From: Sclerodactyla briareus
Lineage: Eukaryota; Echinodermata; Holothuroidea; Dendrochirotida; Sclerodactylidae
Assembly: GCA_026419785.1 (NCBI GenBank)
Contig: JAODTK010005603.1
Location: 124,001-188,000, forward strand
Reading direction: 5' to 3'
DNA length: 64,000 nucleotides
The position numbers were made by a program, and so were the translations under genes. This document shows positions 12,301 to 22,240 of the stretch, piece by piece. Numbering within the stretch: position 1 is the first letter of the stretch; each line of letters starts with the position of its first letter. The notes below the pieces were generated by a model. That model made no database searches. It was not told the origin of the DNA and worked only from the letters and a program-made list of their open reading frames with translations.

Positions 12301-13976
12301 TTTCCCATGGAAAACGTTCCAACAACCCTGCTCTCCCCTAGTAATGTTTACATATCATAAGACATCGCTATACATGCTGAGTTCAATTGAAAAATATTAA
12401 TTCAAAGACGGCCTACATGAGCAAAAGGGGAACATTTCTTGTAGTGTTTTAATGATCGGAATAAAGAGGGTCTCAAGGTGTTTTAATTGTCCTAAAAAGA
12501 TACTCAATAGCAACAGAATTAAAGAAATTATCACACATTGAGCATTTACGGCAACTTCCAGAATTTGAAAGTTTTACGGTAAAAGTTAAGGCACTGGGTA
12601 GTGGTTGTGCGAAACAACTTCGATCGCTGACCCTCAGCGAACAAACTTTTGGTCCGAAATTTCCCTTTTTATTAGGATAGATTTGCAAATAATTGCAGTG
12701 ATTGTTGTTGGAATGTTCTCATCTTCACAATTAGTGACCTGAATTATTCATTTGTGCATGGGATTTTTCCTATTTCGCTTCGAGTTTCAACTCGTTGGTC
12801 GACTGTCCAACTTGGACAATCTTGAAAGTCAAGTTGCTTTTCGAAATTCCCACTTCACCCACTGGTGATCACGCCTTGTGTACAAATGGAACAGTCCTGG
12901 AGTCGTGTACACCGTGTTATGAGGTAAATGGGGAAAACACAGCAACAGTCACAGAGGACGCCGCGTTTACATTGTGCTTCCGTACTGTATCCCTTGTTAT
13001 GTTAACTGTTGGGTCAAAGGCATGCGATGTTAGGAAAGTTATGGCAAGTTCGCAGTCACACGGATCGACAGAATTGATTGCTCCGTGCAGAGTGCAGGCA
13101 TAATAAGCAAAAAAAACATGTAATGTTTGATAGAATATTTATGTAGCTAAACAGCCTAACCATTCCCTATTTTTCGCGACAAACTTATGAAATAATAATA
13201 ATATCTAGTATTTATATAGCTCTATATCCACCGAACTTCTGTCAGTAACCAACGCGCTTCACAGATATTACCCTGTAAAGCGGAACAGAATCCTTGAAAT
13301 GGAAACAGAAGCCTTGAAAGGGATGATCAGAACGGTGCATAGCACCGCCGAGTGAGGTTACTCTTATTCTGATCCTTGGAAATACTCCAATGCGCCCAGA
13401 TGGGCATTCGAGTGAGGATAGTTGGTGTGCAGTAAGAAGTTGGGAATGACACCAGTTAGTTATTTCCCTCTTGGAAGTAGTCTCATTTCCCTGTTGGGAC
13501 GAGAGTGTTAGTCCTAGTGCGGCGTATGGGGGACAAAAATATTATGAGTTGGGACCGCAAGTTTGTGGCACCTTGTAAAATTTTTACGGACAAGTAAAAA
13601 GATCAGTTCGTATTAGTATTACGTTCTACATCAAGGGAAGGCCAGTTCAGGGTCGACATAATGTCAGTAATGCTATCAGTTCGCCTGAAGCGCAGTGGAC
13701 AAACCGCCAGCCCGGGATTGGATATATAATGTAATTGCTGACTTGCTGGAGCCAACAGCCGCCCCCGTAACAGTAACACAAACTATGGGACGCATATACA
13801 GTATGATGAGGGACCTGACTTTTTATACCTACGATACGCAATATCAGTCCGCCGAAACTTAAGAAACGACCGGACGTATTATATTTTCTAATATTTTTGG
13901 TTACCCTTGTAGGATCCTGTTGATACAGTCGTTCTGCAGCTTTCGAGAATTCTTCGAAGGAAGACAGGTAAGGCAT
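6288..13976 (-). CDS. SRP9: SRP9 homologue, signal recognition particle 9 kDa protein (gene span, 3 exons)
   Basis: SRP9 pairs with SRP14 on the Alu domain of the cytosolic SRP RNA and contributes to elongation arrest during targeting of ribosomes to the ER. Three minus-strand exons match the animal protein in order: 13976-13905 (residues 1-24), 9752-9683 (about residues 25-48) and 6369-6288 (C-terminal part). Exon 1 starts with ATG and ends after codon 24, where I recall the human gene also splicing. Exons 2 and 3 have pyrimidine-tract-CAG acceptors, and exons 1 and 2 have GT donors. Exons 2 and 3 need single-base corrections to stay in frame, and the exon 2/3 junction is one base short. With splice sites intact, assembly indels are more likely than a pseudogene. 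The introns are about 4.15 and 3.3 kb and repeat-filled. Family identity is near certain; functionality is an inference. Confidence 0.93.
6370..9682. other. SRP9 intron 2 (minus strand), repeat-bearing
   Basis: This intron holds short G/C-tract repeats (near 6937-6970 and 7795-7806) and a segment at 7370-7430 containing 'tacgctcgcgcccaac', which recurs in related form near 20590 and 52550. Two adjacent copies of 'aagttttgtgataatc' lie near 9214-9246. I see no further coding exon. Confidence 0.55.
9683..9752 (-). CDS. SRP9: SRP9 exon 2 (two compensating indels)
   Basis: The acceptor is a run of eight T then CAG, and the donor is GTGAGA. The exon is 70 bp. Read with one missing A and one extra A, it encodes ARIVT-K-YRHCDGKLVVKVT-DD followed by PS. 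This corresponds to the conserved K-Y-R-H-x-D-G-x-L-x-x-K-V-T-D-D strand region that contacts SRP RNA in the family. As written, an in-frame stop appears after codon 13. Confidence 0.9.
11005..11787. repeat. Repeat unit bounded by a 14-bp inverted repeat
   Basis: The sequence at 11005-11018 (ttggaacgtggggt) is the reverse complement, with one mismatch, of 11774-11787 (accccatgttccaa). Related 'gggttagttggacc' and 'gggttaggttggaaca' motifs recur inside near 11362-11405. The core is very AT-rich. This fits a non-autonomous inverted-repeat element or a foldback of a simple motif. I see no clear target-site duplication. Confidence 0.45.
11850..12040. repeat. Dispersed 'taataaagcccc' repeat fragment
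   Basis: The sequence 'accgtaaattcagtaataaagcccc' is followed by a second 'taataaagcccc', then 'tttttggggacattcc' and a later 'aataagcct'. I know this style of direct-repeat-rich short element from marine invertebrate genomes. The assignment rests on memory of the pattern, not on a second copy in this window. Confidence 0.35.
13190..13282 (-). mobile_element. SINE/LINE-type 3' tail fragment
   Basis: 'aataataatatctagtatttatatagct' and then 'cgcttcacagatattaccctg' match the left part of the SINE at 19540-19912 ('ataatattactatatac' and 'gcgcttcacagatattatccctg') in the same orientation. In reverse complement the tail also resembles the end of the LINE at 34200-34916 (GCGCTATATAAAT then an AT-rich tail). 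Only the tail is recognisable. Confidence 0.65.
13905..13976 (-). CDS. SRP9: SRP9 exon 1
   Basis: The ATG at 13976-13974 opens 24 codons reading MPYLSSFEEFSKAAERLYQQ followed by DPTR. The animal SRP9 N-terminus shares the E-E-F-S-(K/R)-A-A-E-(K/R)-L-Y and D-P pattern. The exon ends at AGG|GTAACC, a usable donor, in phase 0. The reading frame appears open further in both directions, but residues outside these 24 do not resemble SRP9, so the flanks are 5' UTR and intron. Confidence 0.93.
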
Positions 13977-14089
13977 TTTAATTGAAAGCGTCGACGCACG
14001 GATTTTATTTACGAAACGTATGTTGTGTAGGCAGTGAGTGATGTGCCTGGAACGATCGTTCGTACAATCTGCCGAATAAGTTAAAGGAC

Positions 14090-14655
14090 AACTGCAGGCT
14101 TGGATACGACTGCGGTCATATTGTGGAGAATGAAAACGTATTATATAGGGGTCCCAAACCCATTTCAATACGATGCATATGTGGAGTTTCAGCTTCCAAA
14201 TTTCGGGCCATTATGCCGAGAAATTGGGGGGGGAGAATCCCAATTGAGCAATCACGCATGACGTCACACATGGACAACAACGGTAATTATGTTATGTATT
14301 CGGTTGTTCATTTGTTGAATAAGTCAACTTTAGCAGAAGTTATGTTTCTTCTCTCAACAATTGTAACTATCATCACCACCAACCCACTACAGCAATCCTC
14401 TCCATAGATCAATGCTTTCCAAGTGAAAATATGTTTGCACTTCATTAGAAAACAAAGAATGTTCGCAGGGTTTGTGCACAGGTAAGACATCATTTATTAT
14501 TGCATGATGGGATGCCTGGTCGATCTGCGCAATACACAAGGCTTCACAATACACCAAACTTCAGTGACTATAATCTATGTACGGAAAATCCCTATGAAAT
14601 TCCGTTTGGACTGGAGAATTCAGTTTTATCAGCTGTTGAATTGGTTCGGTTGTTG
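14090..14655. repeat. Repeat family beta, copy 1
   Basis: This copy aligns along its length with 15100-15652 and, inverted, with about 54190-54610. Shared landmarks are 'cgtcacacatgga', 'tttagcagaagttatgttt', 'cccactacagcaatcctct', 'gcagggtt' and 'gacatcatttattattgca'. It begins about 114 bp upstream of the SRP9 start codon. It contains a perfect TGACGTCA at 14259-14266, which is degraded in the other copies. Confidence 0.85.
14259..14266. promoter_or_regulatory. Perfect CRE (TGACGTCA) upstream of SRP9
   Basis: This palindromic CREB/ATF site lies about 283 bp upstream of the SRP9 start codon, inside beta copy 1. Beta copy 2 has GGACGTCA at the matching place. A promoter role is conjectural. 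Confidence 0.35.
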
Positions 14656-14801
14656 CCGGACATCTCCCACCCGGACAATTCCCACCCGACAAATCCACCC
14701 AAACGTGACCCTAAGTTTAGACCCTAACCCTAATTATGACCATTAAAAAAATTCCTTGAGGGGGAATGTCGGGGGGAAATTGTCCGGGGGGAATTGTCCG
14801 G
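14656..14801. repeat. 146-bp foldback element with telomere-like core
   Basis: The left arm has a tandem pattern CCGGACA-T/A-TTCCCACC. The right arm is its approximate reverse complement, ending 'gaattgtccgg'. The loop contains 'accctaaccctaa', two or three CCCTAA-type units. Such small inverted elements occur in many marine animals. Here the element sits at the end of beta copy 1. Confidence 0.7.
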
Positions 14802-15099
14802 TTCACGTTGAATTAGCCCCTGTAAAACTCCGCAATTGTCCTTTAAACTCATGCATGTGAAGTTGTGTCCCATAACGTTTCCATATTCGATAATGAATCG
14901 AACGAACTGTGGACTGAAGGTCGGTGCTTAAGGCAAATGGGGATGCTGTGGATCCAAACTGCGAATCGTGAAACGGGAAACTTGGGGAAACGACCTTCAA
15001 TTCAGTCCCGCGGGGTCTGCGAATAGTTGATGAAACATGAATGGTGATTGATGAAAGCTTCTATGGACCTCAATCTAAATAGTCTGAAGGAAACTGAAA

Positions 15100-15652
15100 G
15101 GCTTGAATACAACTGCGTTATATGTGGGGTGAATGGAAACTGTATCCATAGGTCCTAACCCATTGTAATACGATGTTCCTATGTGGAGTTTTGGCCTTCA
15201 AAGTTCTATCCATTCGGCAGAGGCAAGTGGGGAATCCCAATTGCGCAATAATGCAGGACGTCACACATGGATACAACGCAGAAATTATTTATGTATTTGA
15301 TTGTTTTATTTATTGTTGATAGTCAACATTTAGCAGAAGTTATGTTTGTCTTTCTCTCACCAAATAACCCATCAACCGCCTACCACCCACTACAGCAATC
15401 CTCTGCCCATAGACTAAATGCTTTTCGAAGTGAATTAATGTTTTATTCAGTATAAAAACCAAGAATGTTTGCAGGGTTGTGCAAATATGACATCATTTAT
15501 TATTGCAGATATCATTTCGATCTTGAACAATACACCTGCTTCACGATACACAAACTGTCACCATGAATATAACTACGTAACGGAAATCCTTGAACTTCCG
15601 GTTTGGACTGACGGTTTTGGACTGTATAAATCATCCTGCAGCTGTCATTTAT
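15100..15652. repeat. Repeat family beta, copy 2
   Basis: This is a direct repeat of 14090-14655, displaced by about 970 bp, with many small indels. It ends at 'cctgcagctgtcatttatt', also found inverted near 54118-54138. It is followed at once by a gamma-family hairpin. Confidence 0.85.
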
Positions 15653-15765
15653 TATCTCCCCGCAACACGGAAGTTCGCGGGGATATTGTATTTTTGGGGG
15701 TTGAGCCGCGGCCGTCTCCGCCGCCCCCTGGAAACCCCCGTCGTTCGCGCATACTCTCCTTAAGC
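15653..15765. repeat. Repeat family gamma (hairpin head plus GCC-rich tract), copy 1
   Basis: The head is an imperfect palindrome of the form ATCTCCCCGC-loop-GCGGGGATAT. A 'ccgtctccgccgcc' tract and a 'ggaaa' follow, then degenerate 'ttaagctttatc'. Copies 2 and 3 are at 22052-22240 and 26657-26920. Confidence 0.75.
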
Positions 15766-16334
15766 TTTATCTCTAACGCTATCTTTATCCACTCGGCTAC
15801 AGGCAGAAGCCTCCATAATGCCTGGAGTACATGATTGATGACAGACACCTCCCCCCCCCCCATCTGCCTGCAGAGCCTCTGCAGGGAAGTGTAAACAAAC
15901 TAGAAACTGCGCAAGATGTGTGACAGATGAATAGCCTATGGAATGGTCTAGACGGGTTGTTGGATATTTGGTAATATTGGGCTTCATTACATCTAATAAT
16001 AGTAGCCTATGCAGAAAAAAATCCGCCTAGTTCCCACCAAGTTTCAACCGAATCGCACTGTACGGTTTAGAAGTTCTGAGGATGTGACGAACAGACCAAA
16101 CCGACAAATAAATAGACGAACACAACTTGTACCCTATGCAAACAAGAATGTAGCCCAGTCTAGCCAGTGGAATACTTAATCACTCAGTCCCAACTAAGTT
16201 TCAACCTGGTCGATGTACGGTTTAGAGGTGATGAACCGCAGCTAAAAAAATACGGCGCCTTTCTGTATTCAACACAGTCCCATTTCTGCCACTATTAATT
16301 ACCCATTGGCATATCTTCAGCCTGATCAGCGTCG
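15766..16334. other. No gene seen
   Basis: Unique-looking non-coding sequence. Two similar phrases ('cccaccaagtttcaacc' and 'cccaactaagtttcaacc', near 16033 and 16189) suggest a degenerate direct repeat. Confidence 0.5.
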
Positions 16335-16854
16335 ATGAGGGCCACCACCATCAGGATTCATTTTCCTAATGGCGACGACCCCCCCCCCCCCCATATTTTG
16401 AGTTTGGGAAAGGCCAATTCATTCGCCCCCCCCCCCCCCTCAATATTTGAGCCCGACCGCTATTCGCTGAACGCCATCCGGCATATTCCAGTAGCAATTC
16501 GGCTAATGCATATGACCAATGGTAAAGTTGCGTGAATCTGTGCTCCATTTTCGAAATGGTCTTCTGCTACGTAGTGTCAGACAGATTGAGGAGGATCAAT
16601 GAAAGAAAGTAGGGGTTCTCTCCTCATCCATAGGTTTGCCATATAAGACTGCTTTACCAAGCTTGTTTGTGTCGCTAATTGCTGCATGATTGTACGTTGT
16701 CGATTTCCTGCCAAGGGACCAGCTATTTACATTAAATAACAAACAAACTAACATACAATAGCGAAGTTGAGTTAAGGGGGTGGTGGAGGCGAGGGGGTAG
16801 GTCTCACCTGGCGGGACATGTGCTGTTTATTTTATTCATGGGAGAGACCCATAT
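16335..16854. repeat. Repeat family alpha, copy B, left block
   Basis: This block aligns with 1330-1750 of copy A, up to 'tttattcatggg'. It is cut at 16855 by the hAT-like element, and copy B resumes at 19201 with the matching 'catactatca'. It carries poly-C runs at 16379-16393 and 16427-16439. Confidence 0.8.
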
Positions 16855-19200
16855 CAGTGGCGTAGCCAGAGATTTTTCAGTAGGGGGAATGTGGGGTGCC
16901 GGGGGTTGTTGGGAGGGGACGGGGACACGGCTAATGAGGAAATGAATGTTATAAATTTGGATTCTGGAGAACTCCTGATGGTCCATGAATGCTAGCTCCT
17001 GTATTGAACCCACTTTAAGGTAGTATCAAGGGAACAATCAGTAGTGCTATATCTTTGTGCCGTGAGGACAAAGATGTTCCACTGCGCGTATGGAATTTGA
17101 CCCTTTCATACATAGGCCCTACTCCGCAATTGTTCAGATTAGCCATGATTCTACCAAAAGCTCATACCTAATACATGTAAGATGCCGTAAAAAAAATAGT
17201 TTGGTGAATGGAGGTCATCTGAGATACTAGAGGTCTAACACGTGCCACACAACGGGTGCGCATCAAGTGCACAGATAAAGGCTAAAGGAGGTACAGAACT
17301 ATATTACTTTTGTGTGCGTAAAATGGGTCATTTGATTCAAAAAAAAAAGGGATTTTGAGAAGGCATTCTTCCAATATTGGATCAGCCTAGAAGCTTGTCT
17401 AGAAACGCCAGATCAAGCTGAAATGTTTTTCCTACTGAGTGGACAGGATCCTGTGATGTAGAATGAGGGCAATTCTTAGAGAAAATTATTAGAAAGTTAT
17501 ATTTTGTCAATTTTGGTGTATATATAACTACGATAAAACACGATCCCACAACTGCAATACGGTCGTCTCTCAATCCCCTGGTGAGTAAAAGTGATTGTGG
17601 ACTTTATAGCACAATTAATGGGAACAGGCTGTGGACATTTTTCCAAAGGGGGGGGGGGGGCGATGTCGTGCTGTGAATGGGGAATCGAGTACAGACAGAT
17701 CCATCCTATGTGCACCTCATGGGCGCGCAGCGCGAAGTCCCTTCGGCGTGGGTCCAGAGCCTGCCTTGGGGCCCTTGTAAGCATTGTCGGAATTCTAGAT
17801 GCTTATTATGCAACTCTGAGGCTCATTTGGAGACATTTTATCATGCTTTCGGTTGACAAATTTCCAGAAAATTACAGAGACAACTCATAAAATTGTGTGC
17901 ACAGAAACAGACGTCTGGGAATATTAATAGACCTAGGTCATGTCATGTCACCCTTAGATGTAGCGAGGGCTACGTCTGTGTTACCATACCACAGAACAAG
18001 ACCCAATGAACGCGCGGCCGCAATGTTATTTCAGCATGGTCCAGGGTCCGCCTTAGGGCGTAAATCGATAATCGAGTACAGACAGACCAATCCCTTATTG
18101 CGCGCATGCAACCTCATGGGCGCGAAGGCCTCTGGCGCGTAGGTTCAGGCCCCCGCCTTCGGGCCATGGAACCCGAATCTTATTCTTAATGGAAGCTGTA
18201 GAATTCTTGATGATCTCTAGTGCAATCTAAGGCTCATTTGGGAACATTTTATTGTGTTTTCGGTTGACAAGATTCTAGAAACTTATCAAGAAGATTCATC
18301 TAATCTCGTGCAATCATAGAACAAACGTTATGAAGTTGAAACCAGCACATTGTCTACCGGAGTCGTATTGCATACAACCGAAATGAATAAGCTAACAAAA
18401 GGTGAAAAGTATGAGTCCAGATTAAGTCGAACAGAGATTCACCGGATCCGCCCCTGTTGACCTCACTTGATGAAGCAGCTAGTACATAATCATATTGCTT
18501 TGGTGGTCATCTAAGGTCAACAGAGGTCACAGTCCTGTGGACACGATAAGCCAATAAGGGTCCATATGATTCATGAAATTTGGTGTGTCGCTTTCTTATC
18601 GGGAGTACAAGAAACCCTATTATTTTAATGTTCTTAATGTAGACCTGGGCTCATTTTTTGTGAAAAAGAGGAATATTTTGAACAGTGGATACCCTTGTCA
18701 ATTTCAGCTTGTAAACAAGATAACTGGACCCCACTTGGATGAAACTCTTACTGTGCATGGTCTTTCTCATGATGAGTACATGATCCCCATTGTTTTGTGA
18801 TCAAAGCAAAAATCTTGAATGTTTAGACGATAAGTCTAGAATGCAGTTTTTGCAGCCAAAATCATTAAGCCTTTGGCATTTCAATTGAGGTGAACCATGG
18901 CGAAGTTGGTATGAAAAGCATTGTGAACATGAATATGTATACCTCTGCGTGTGTGTCGGTTGGAGACTGAGAAAAGTGAAACCCGCTCGAAGTGCGAGAA
19001 TTTTTGCTAATTTCACGACATTTGGTTGAAATGAAGTCACTTAATGACAAACTTGGTCAATTGTTGGGGTTTGAAACCGAGCTAACCCTGGTCAAAAAGT
19101 GTTTACCTAATCTCCAGTGGGGAGGGGGCCAATGGGGGCCGTGCGATTCATGGGGGCCTCGTCCCCCAGCCCCCCCCCCCCTCCCGTAGCTACGCAACTG
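16855..19200. mobile_element. hAT-like non-autonomous DNA transposon insertion (2.35 kb)
   Basis: The left end is CAGTGGCGTAGCCA and the right end is the inverse of CAGTTGCGTAGCTA, so the ends are matching terminal inverted repeats. The element splits alpha copy B at a site that is continuous in copy A. No transposase is visible. The interior includes a tandem duplication (17683-18320) and a poly-G run. The expected 8-bp target duplication is not clean: acccatat on the left, catactat on the right. The superfamily call rests on the CAGTGGCG-type terminus. Confidence 0.7.
17683..18320. repeat. Two tandem copies of a ~387-bp unit
   Basis: 'aatcgagtacagacaga' begins at 17683 and again at about 18070. 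Both copies continue with a 'cctcatgggcgcg' block, 'ctaaggctcatttgg' or its variant, 'acattttat' and 'ttcggttgacaa'. The unit lies inside the hAT-like insertion. Confidence 0.8.
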
Positions 19201-19539
19201 CATACTATCACTATGAGGCACACGGTGCGGCATCGAAAATGCGACAGGGAACGCCAACCCCCCCCCCCCAAATGCGTTGTCAAAAGAACATGATTCACAA
19301 TTGAATTGAAGAAAAATCCAAATAGAAAATATTGCCTGAATTGTGAGGAATTTGCCCCAAACTAGTGTCAACTTTGTTGTTTTCGAAGGATAGGAGGTTG
19401 AGGCGACGGGGGGTACATCCATACCAGCTTGCGGAACCTGTGATTTTTGGGAATATATGGTCTATTGCAAAGTTTAAAGTAGTCAGCAATCAATTTATTG
19501 TTGCGACCACTTGTTGAAAGTTGGGTGCGTGCACAGTGC
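19201..19539. repeat. Repeat family alpha, copy B, middle block
   Basis: This block aligns with about 1755-2050 of copy A, from 'catactatca' to 'ttgaaagttgggtgcgtgcacagtgca', where the SINE interrupts it. Confidence 0.8.
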
Positions 19540-19912
19540 AATAATAATATTACTATATACAGTGCTTCTCCCCACAGGCTCAAAGCGCTTCACAGATATT
19601 ATCCCTGATCATCGGTGAGTCACACCCGTACTAGATAGCACGCATTTCTGGCTTGTTCGCTCACGACGCACCCTTTCAGTACGTCACTTCATCGTGTCCC
19701 CCGGGGGACGTCACCAATAGGGCGGCAGCACATACAGCGCTCACTATTCTTCACAAAGGCAACCCACTTTTTACACGTGGGTGGTGGGACCAGTTAGAGG
19801 CCATGTTTTGTCAAACAGCAGCCGGAAAAAAGCTTGGATTACAATGGGCTCGAACTCGCAATCGATGAGTTTGCAGTCCGGAGCTCTACGACTGAGCTAA
19901 TCCGCCCCTTAG
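19540..19912 (-). mobile_element. tRNA-derived SINE inserted in repeat alpha
   Basis: Read on the minus strand from 19912, the head is tRNA-like: TAGCTCAGTCGTAGAGC (A-box region), a TGCAAAC loop-like stretch, and GAGTTCGAGCC (B-box region). The arm pairings are poor, so this is a SINE head and not a functional tRNA. A body follows, then a 3' end with AGCGC, 'actgtatatagtaatatt' and ATT units. Copy A of repeat alpha (near 2045) is uninterrupted at the equivalent point, which shows that this block is an insertion. The shared tail suggests mobilisation by a CR1/L2-type LINE. Confidence 0.8.
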
Positions 19913-20560
19913 TAATTATACTAAGGGACAGGCACACGGTGTGTTTGGAAAGTGGAAACCTCTTGAAATAGCCATCGAGGATTCGGCCAGGGAGCGCCAC
20001 ATATTCGTGCAAAGACGGTGATTCAAAAATTCAGGTGAAGATGAGTTCATATCCAAAGATTGCCGGCTTTTCGATGGGATGTCCAAAAGTGTAAAATTTC
20101 CGCGAGCGCTTCGCGCACAGTTTGAGTTGGTTTTAATTCTGTGTTGTTAGATCATTTGGCCGTGTATGGCCCAATTGGAAGTGTCTCTCCCATACGCCAG
20201 TGGTCTGCAAAGAAGATTAAAACGGGGGCCGTAATCTTTGAGTACAAAACTCAGGCCTATCTAAGTGATAGCTTAGAAAGGGGTCAGTGCAATGTCGTTG
20301 GTCAAATTGGATCCTGCAAAATTCCGCGCTTCGCGCGAACCTCGAGTGGCTGTTGCAATTGCCCAGCTCCATTGCTCCTTTACTGACCACGAAACCTCAC
20401 TTGCATCGTATTTTAGAATGTCACAGCACCCAACGCAAAACTTGAAATTTATCCCTAAGGCGATAAGTTTTGGAGAACCTTTCCTGAAATAAAAAATTGT
20501 TATCAATTTTAGGAATGCTGCTTACTGTTCGATAAGGCACGGGAAGTGCCGTTTCCTGCA
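19913..20560. repeat. Repeat family alpha, copy B, right block
   Basis: This block resumes alpha with 'actaaggga...gtggaaacctct' and runs to 'aaggcacgggaagtgccgttt', matching 2055-2490 of copy A. It includes a 'gcgcttcgcgcgaac' palindrome-like motif. Confidence 0.8.
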
Positions 20561-20908
20561 ATCTAGGGGTTTGTCAAACGAAAAGTTTTCCTGTACGCTA
20601 CGCGCCAACCTGTGGTAGCGCTCCGCCTTAAATAGTATTTATCTTGTCCGCCCCCCCCCCCCCCCTCTCGATCGCCAACACAAATCGCTGCCCTTGTAAA
20701 CGATCTGATATGGTTTTGAAAGTACAATCTATTCCTCTCTAAACAAAAATACCTACTTCGTGATGAGAATCGCTACAGGCATCTTTGAAAATGTATGATG
20801 AATTGAATGATCTGACCTTGATATGCTTGATGCTGACATACGCCACTGTGTTTTCCGAGTGAAAGTAGTAATTCCAATTGGTATTCATCATCACATCGGT
20901 CCCAGAGG
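20561..20908. other. Spacer with poly-C, no gene
   Basis: Contains 'tacgctacgcgccaacctgtggtagcgctccgcc'-type sequence in short form and a long poly-C run near 20650-20666. No coding signal. Confidence 0.5.
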
Positions 20909-21240
20909 CCCGGATGAGATATTGTAGTCAGTTTGCCATTTATTTATATTTCACGTTGCTGGTTGCCATTGCAACGGTTGCTATGGTAACCATACTAGTG
21001 GTTAGGAACTATCCACTGAGGGGTAGCCATTGGTGGAGTATTCGTGGGTGCCGAGTGATCGAGCATTGAGGTGCACTCGCGAAAGTGTCCGTTTGTGTGT
21101 TTGCGTGTGTGTTAGTGCATGTGTGTGCGTGCGTTTGCGCGTCCGTCAGATTTTTTATGGTTTTTCGCAAAATCTCCATTGTGGCTGAACATAATACAAC
21201 TTTGCACACGCCTGAATAGTCACAAAATACATATTAGGTC
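20909..21240. repeat. Repeat family delta, copy 1, with tandem X-box-like motifs
   Basis: This copy aligns with 27473-27790. Shared phrases are 'cagtttgccattt', 'atccactg', 'aggtgcactcg', 'aaagtgtccgtttgtgtgttt' followed by a GT-rich tract, 'gtcagattttt' and 'gtggctgaaca'. GTTGCCATTGCAAC (20962-20975) and GTTGCTATGGTAAC (20977-20990) both resemble the RFX X-box. Confidence 0.8.
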
Positions 21241-22051
21241 AGCCTTCAGAAGTAGACGAAATTATCAAAATTGTGTAATCTAGGGGGGGGGGGGGGCCAA
21301 AAAACGAACTGGTGGCAATTTTGTTTTTTGTTTACCAATTTTTCACATTCCAAGATATTCGCTGATTTAAATGCTGAATGGTTTCACATTACGGAACAAA
21401 GAGCGATCAAAGTTCCACACGCGACGTTAGTGGTCCAGTGAGGCCTTTTATCAGCCGATTCCAATTGCCAAAGGGGGAACGCTGTTAGCGGATATTGCCA
21501 AGTTGCGAGAGAAAGGACTCGAGTAACTGTCCGTAAAGTCCTGTAGAGCGATTATCAGCAATGAAATATACTGAGAAGATCTCTTGATATATCACACTGA
21601 GACATAGAGCGTATTTCACGCCGGGCAATGATTTGTAACATCAGGCGGATTATCTGCAAGGATCGCGTCTATGCCGATTCGCGATAGATTTTGAGCGAGA
21701 CAATCGTTCGTATGATGTAGCCTATAAGGGGGCAATGAATTTCGCTCAGCGTAGCTAATGTAAGGGATGTGTGTACGAAAACGAGCTTCGGGGGGGGAGG
21801 GCGAACGAACGTCGGGCTCCCATGCCATACTATTTGGCCGCGAACACTATAGGGGAAGGAAGTGAATTAGAAGGCTGTTTCAGTTTTGTTCAACCCCCAG
21901 ATGGAACTCCTCGGGAGAGTTTGCATGAAAACGCTGGGATGACCTAACGGTACAGAAATAGGCTATAGCCTCTGCTCAGGGCCAGGCCTGGCAACTCGAT
22001 AGCCTGTTGAAACAGGGTTTTGACTTGTTACGCGAATATCAAACCTCATTA
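21241..22051. other. No gene seen
   Basis: A poly-G run lies near 21283-21296. The remainder is unique-looking non-coding sequence without recognised motifs. Confidence 0.5.
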
Positions 22052-22240
22052 TATCCCCGCAACAAATGTAAGGGTTTCGGGGAATCATATGGTTTTGGCC
22101 GTGTGTGCCCGCCGTCTCCGCGCCGCCGCCGCCGCCGCCGCCGGAAACTTAGGCGTTAGCGCTCCCATTCTTTAACACTTTATCCGATTGACCCAAAACT
22201 TGGTACACAGTCCGATAGTAATATTCGGATGATAAGTTCG
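22052..22240. repeat. Repeat family gamma, copy 2
   Basis: 'atatccccgcaaca' is followed by a degenerate 'ggggaatcatat', a 'ccgtctccgcgccgcc' tract with perfect GCC triplets, 'ggaaacttaggcgttagcgc' and 'actttatccgatt'. The order is the same as in copy 3. Confidence 0.8.

Larger units (their letters stand above)
9753..13904. other. SRP9 intron 1 (minus strand), repeat-bearing
   Basis: The intron contains an inverted-end repeat at 11005-11787, a 'taataaagcccc' repeat at 11850-12040, and a SINE-like tail at 13190-13282. A plus-strand frame of 102 codons at 12795-13103 has no recognised similarity and is probably chance. Confidence 0.55.

Noticed and set aside
14143-14150. TATA-like TATATAAT upstream of SRP9 (minus strand)
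   Set aside because: It lies in repeat beta, is absent from the other beta copies, and is about 170 bp from the start codon with no supporting initiator.
13647-14168. 173-codon minus-strand frame as a single exon
   Set aside because: Only the 24 residues from the ATG at 13976 resemble SRP9, and a donor follows them. The rest is 5' flank and intron left open by chance.
19840-19912. Functional tRNA gene (minus strand)
   Set aside because: A- and B-box-like segments are present, but the acceptor, anticodon and T arms do not pair, and the segment is the head of a SINE.
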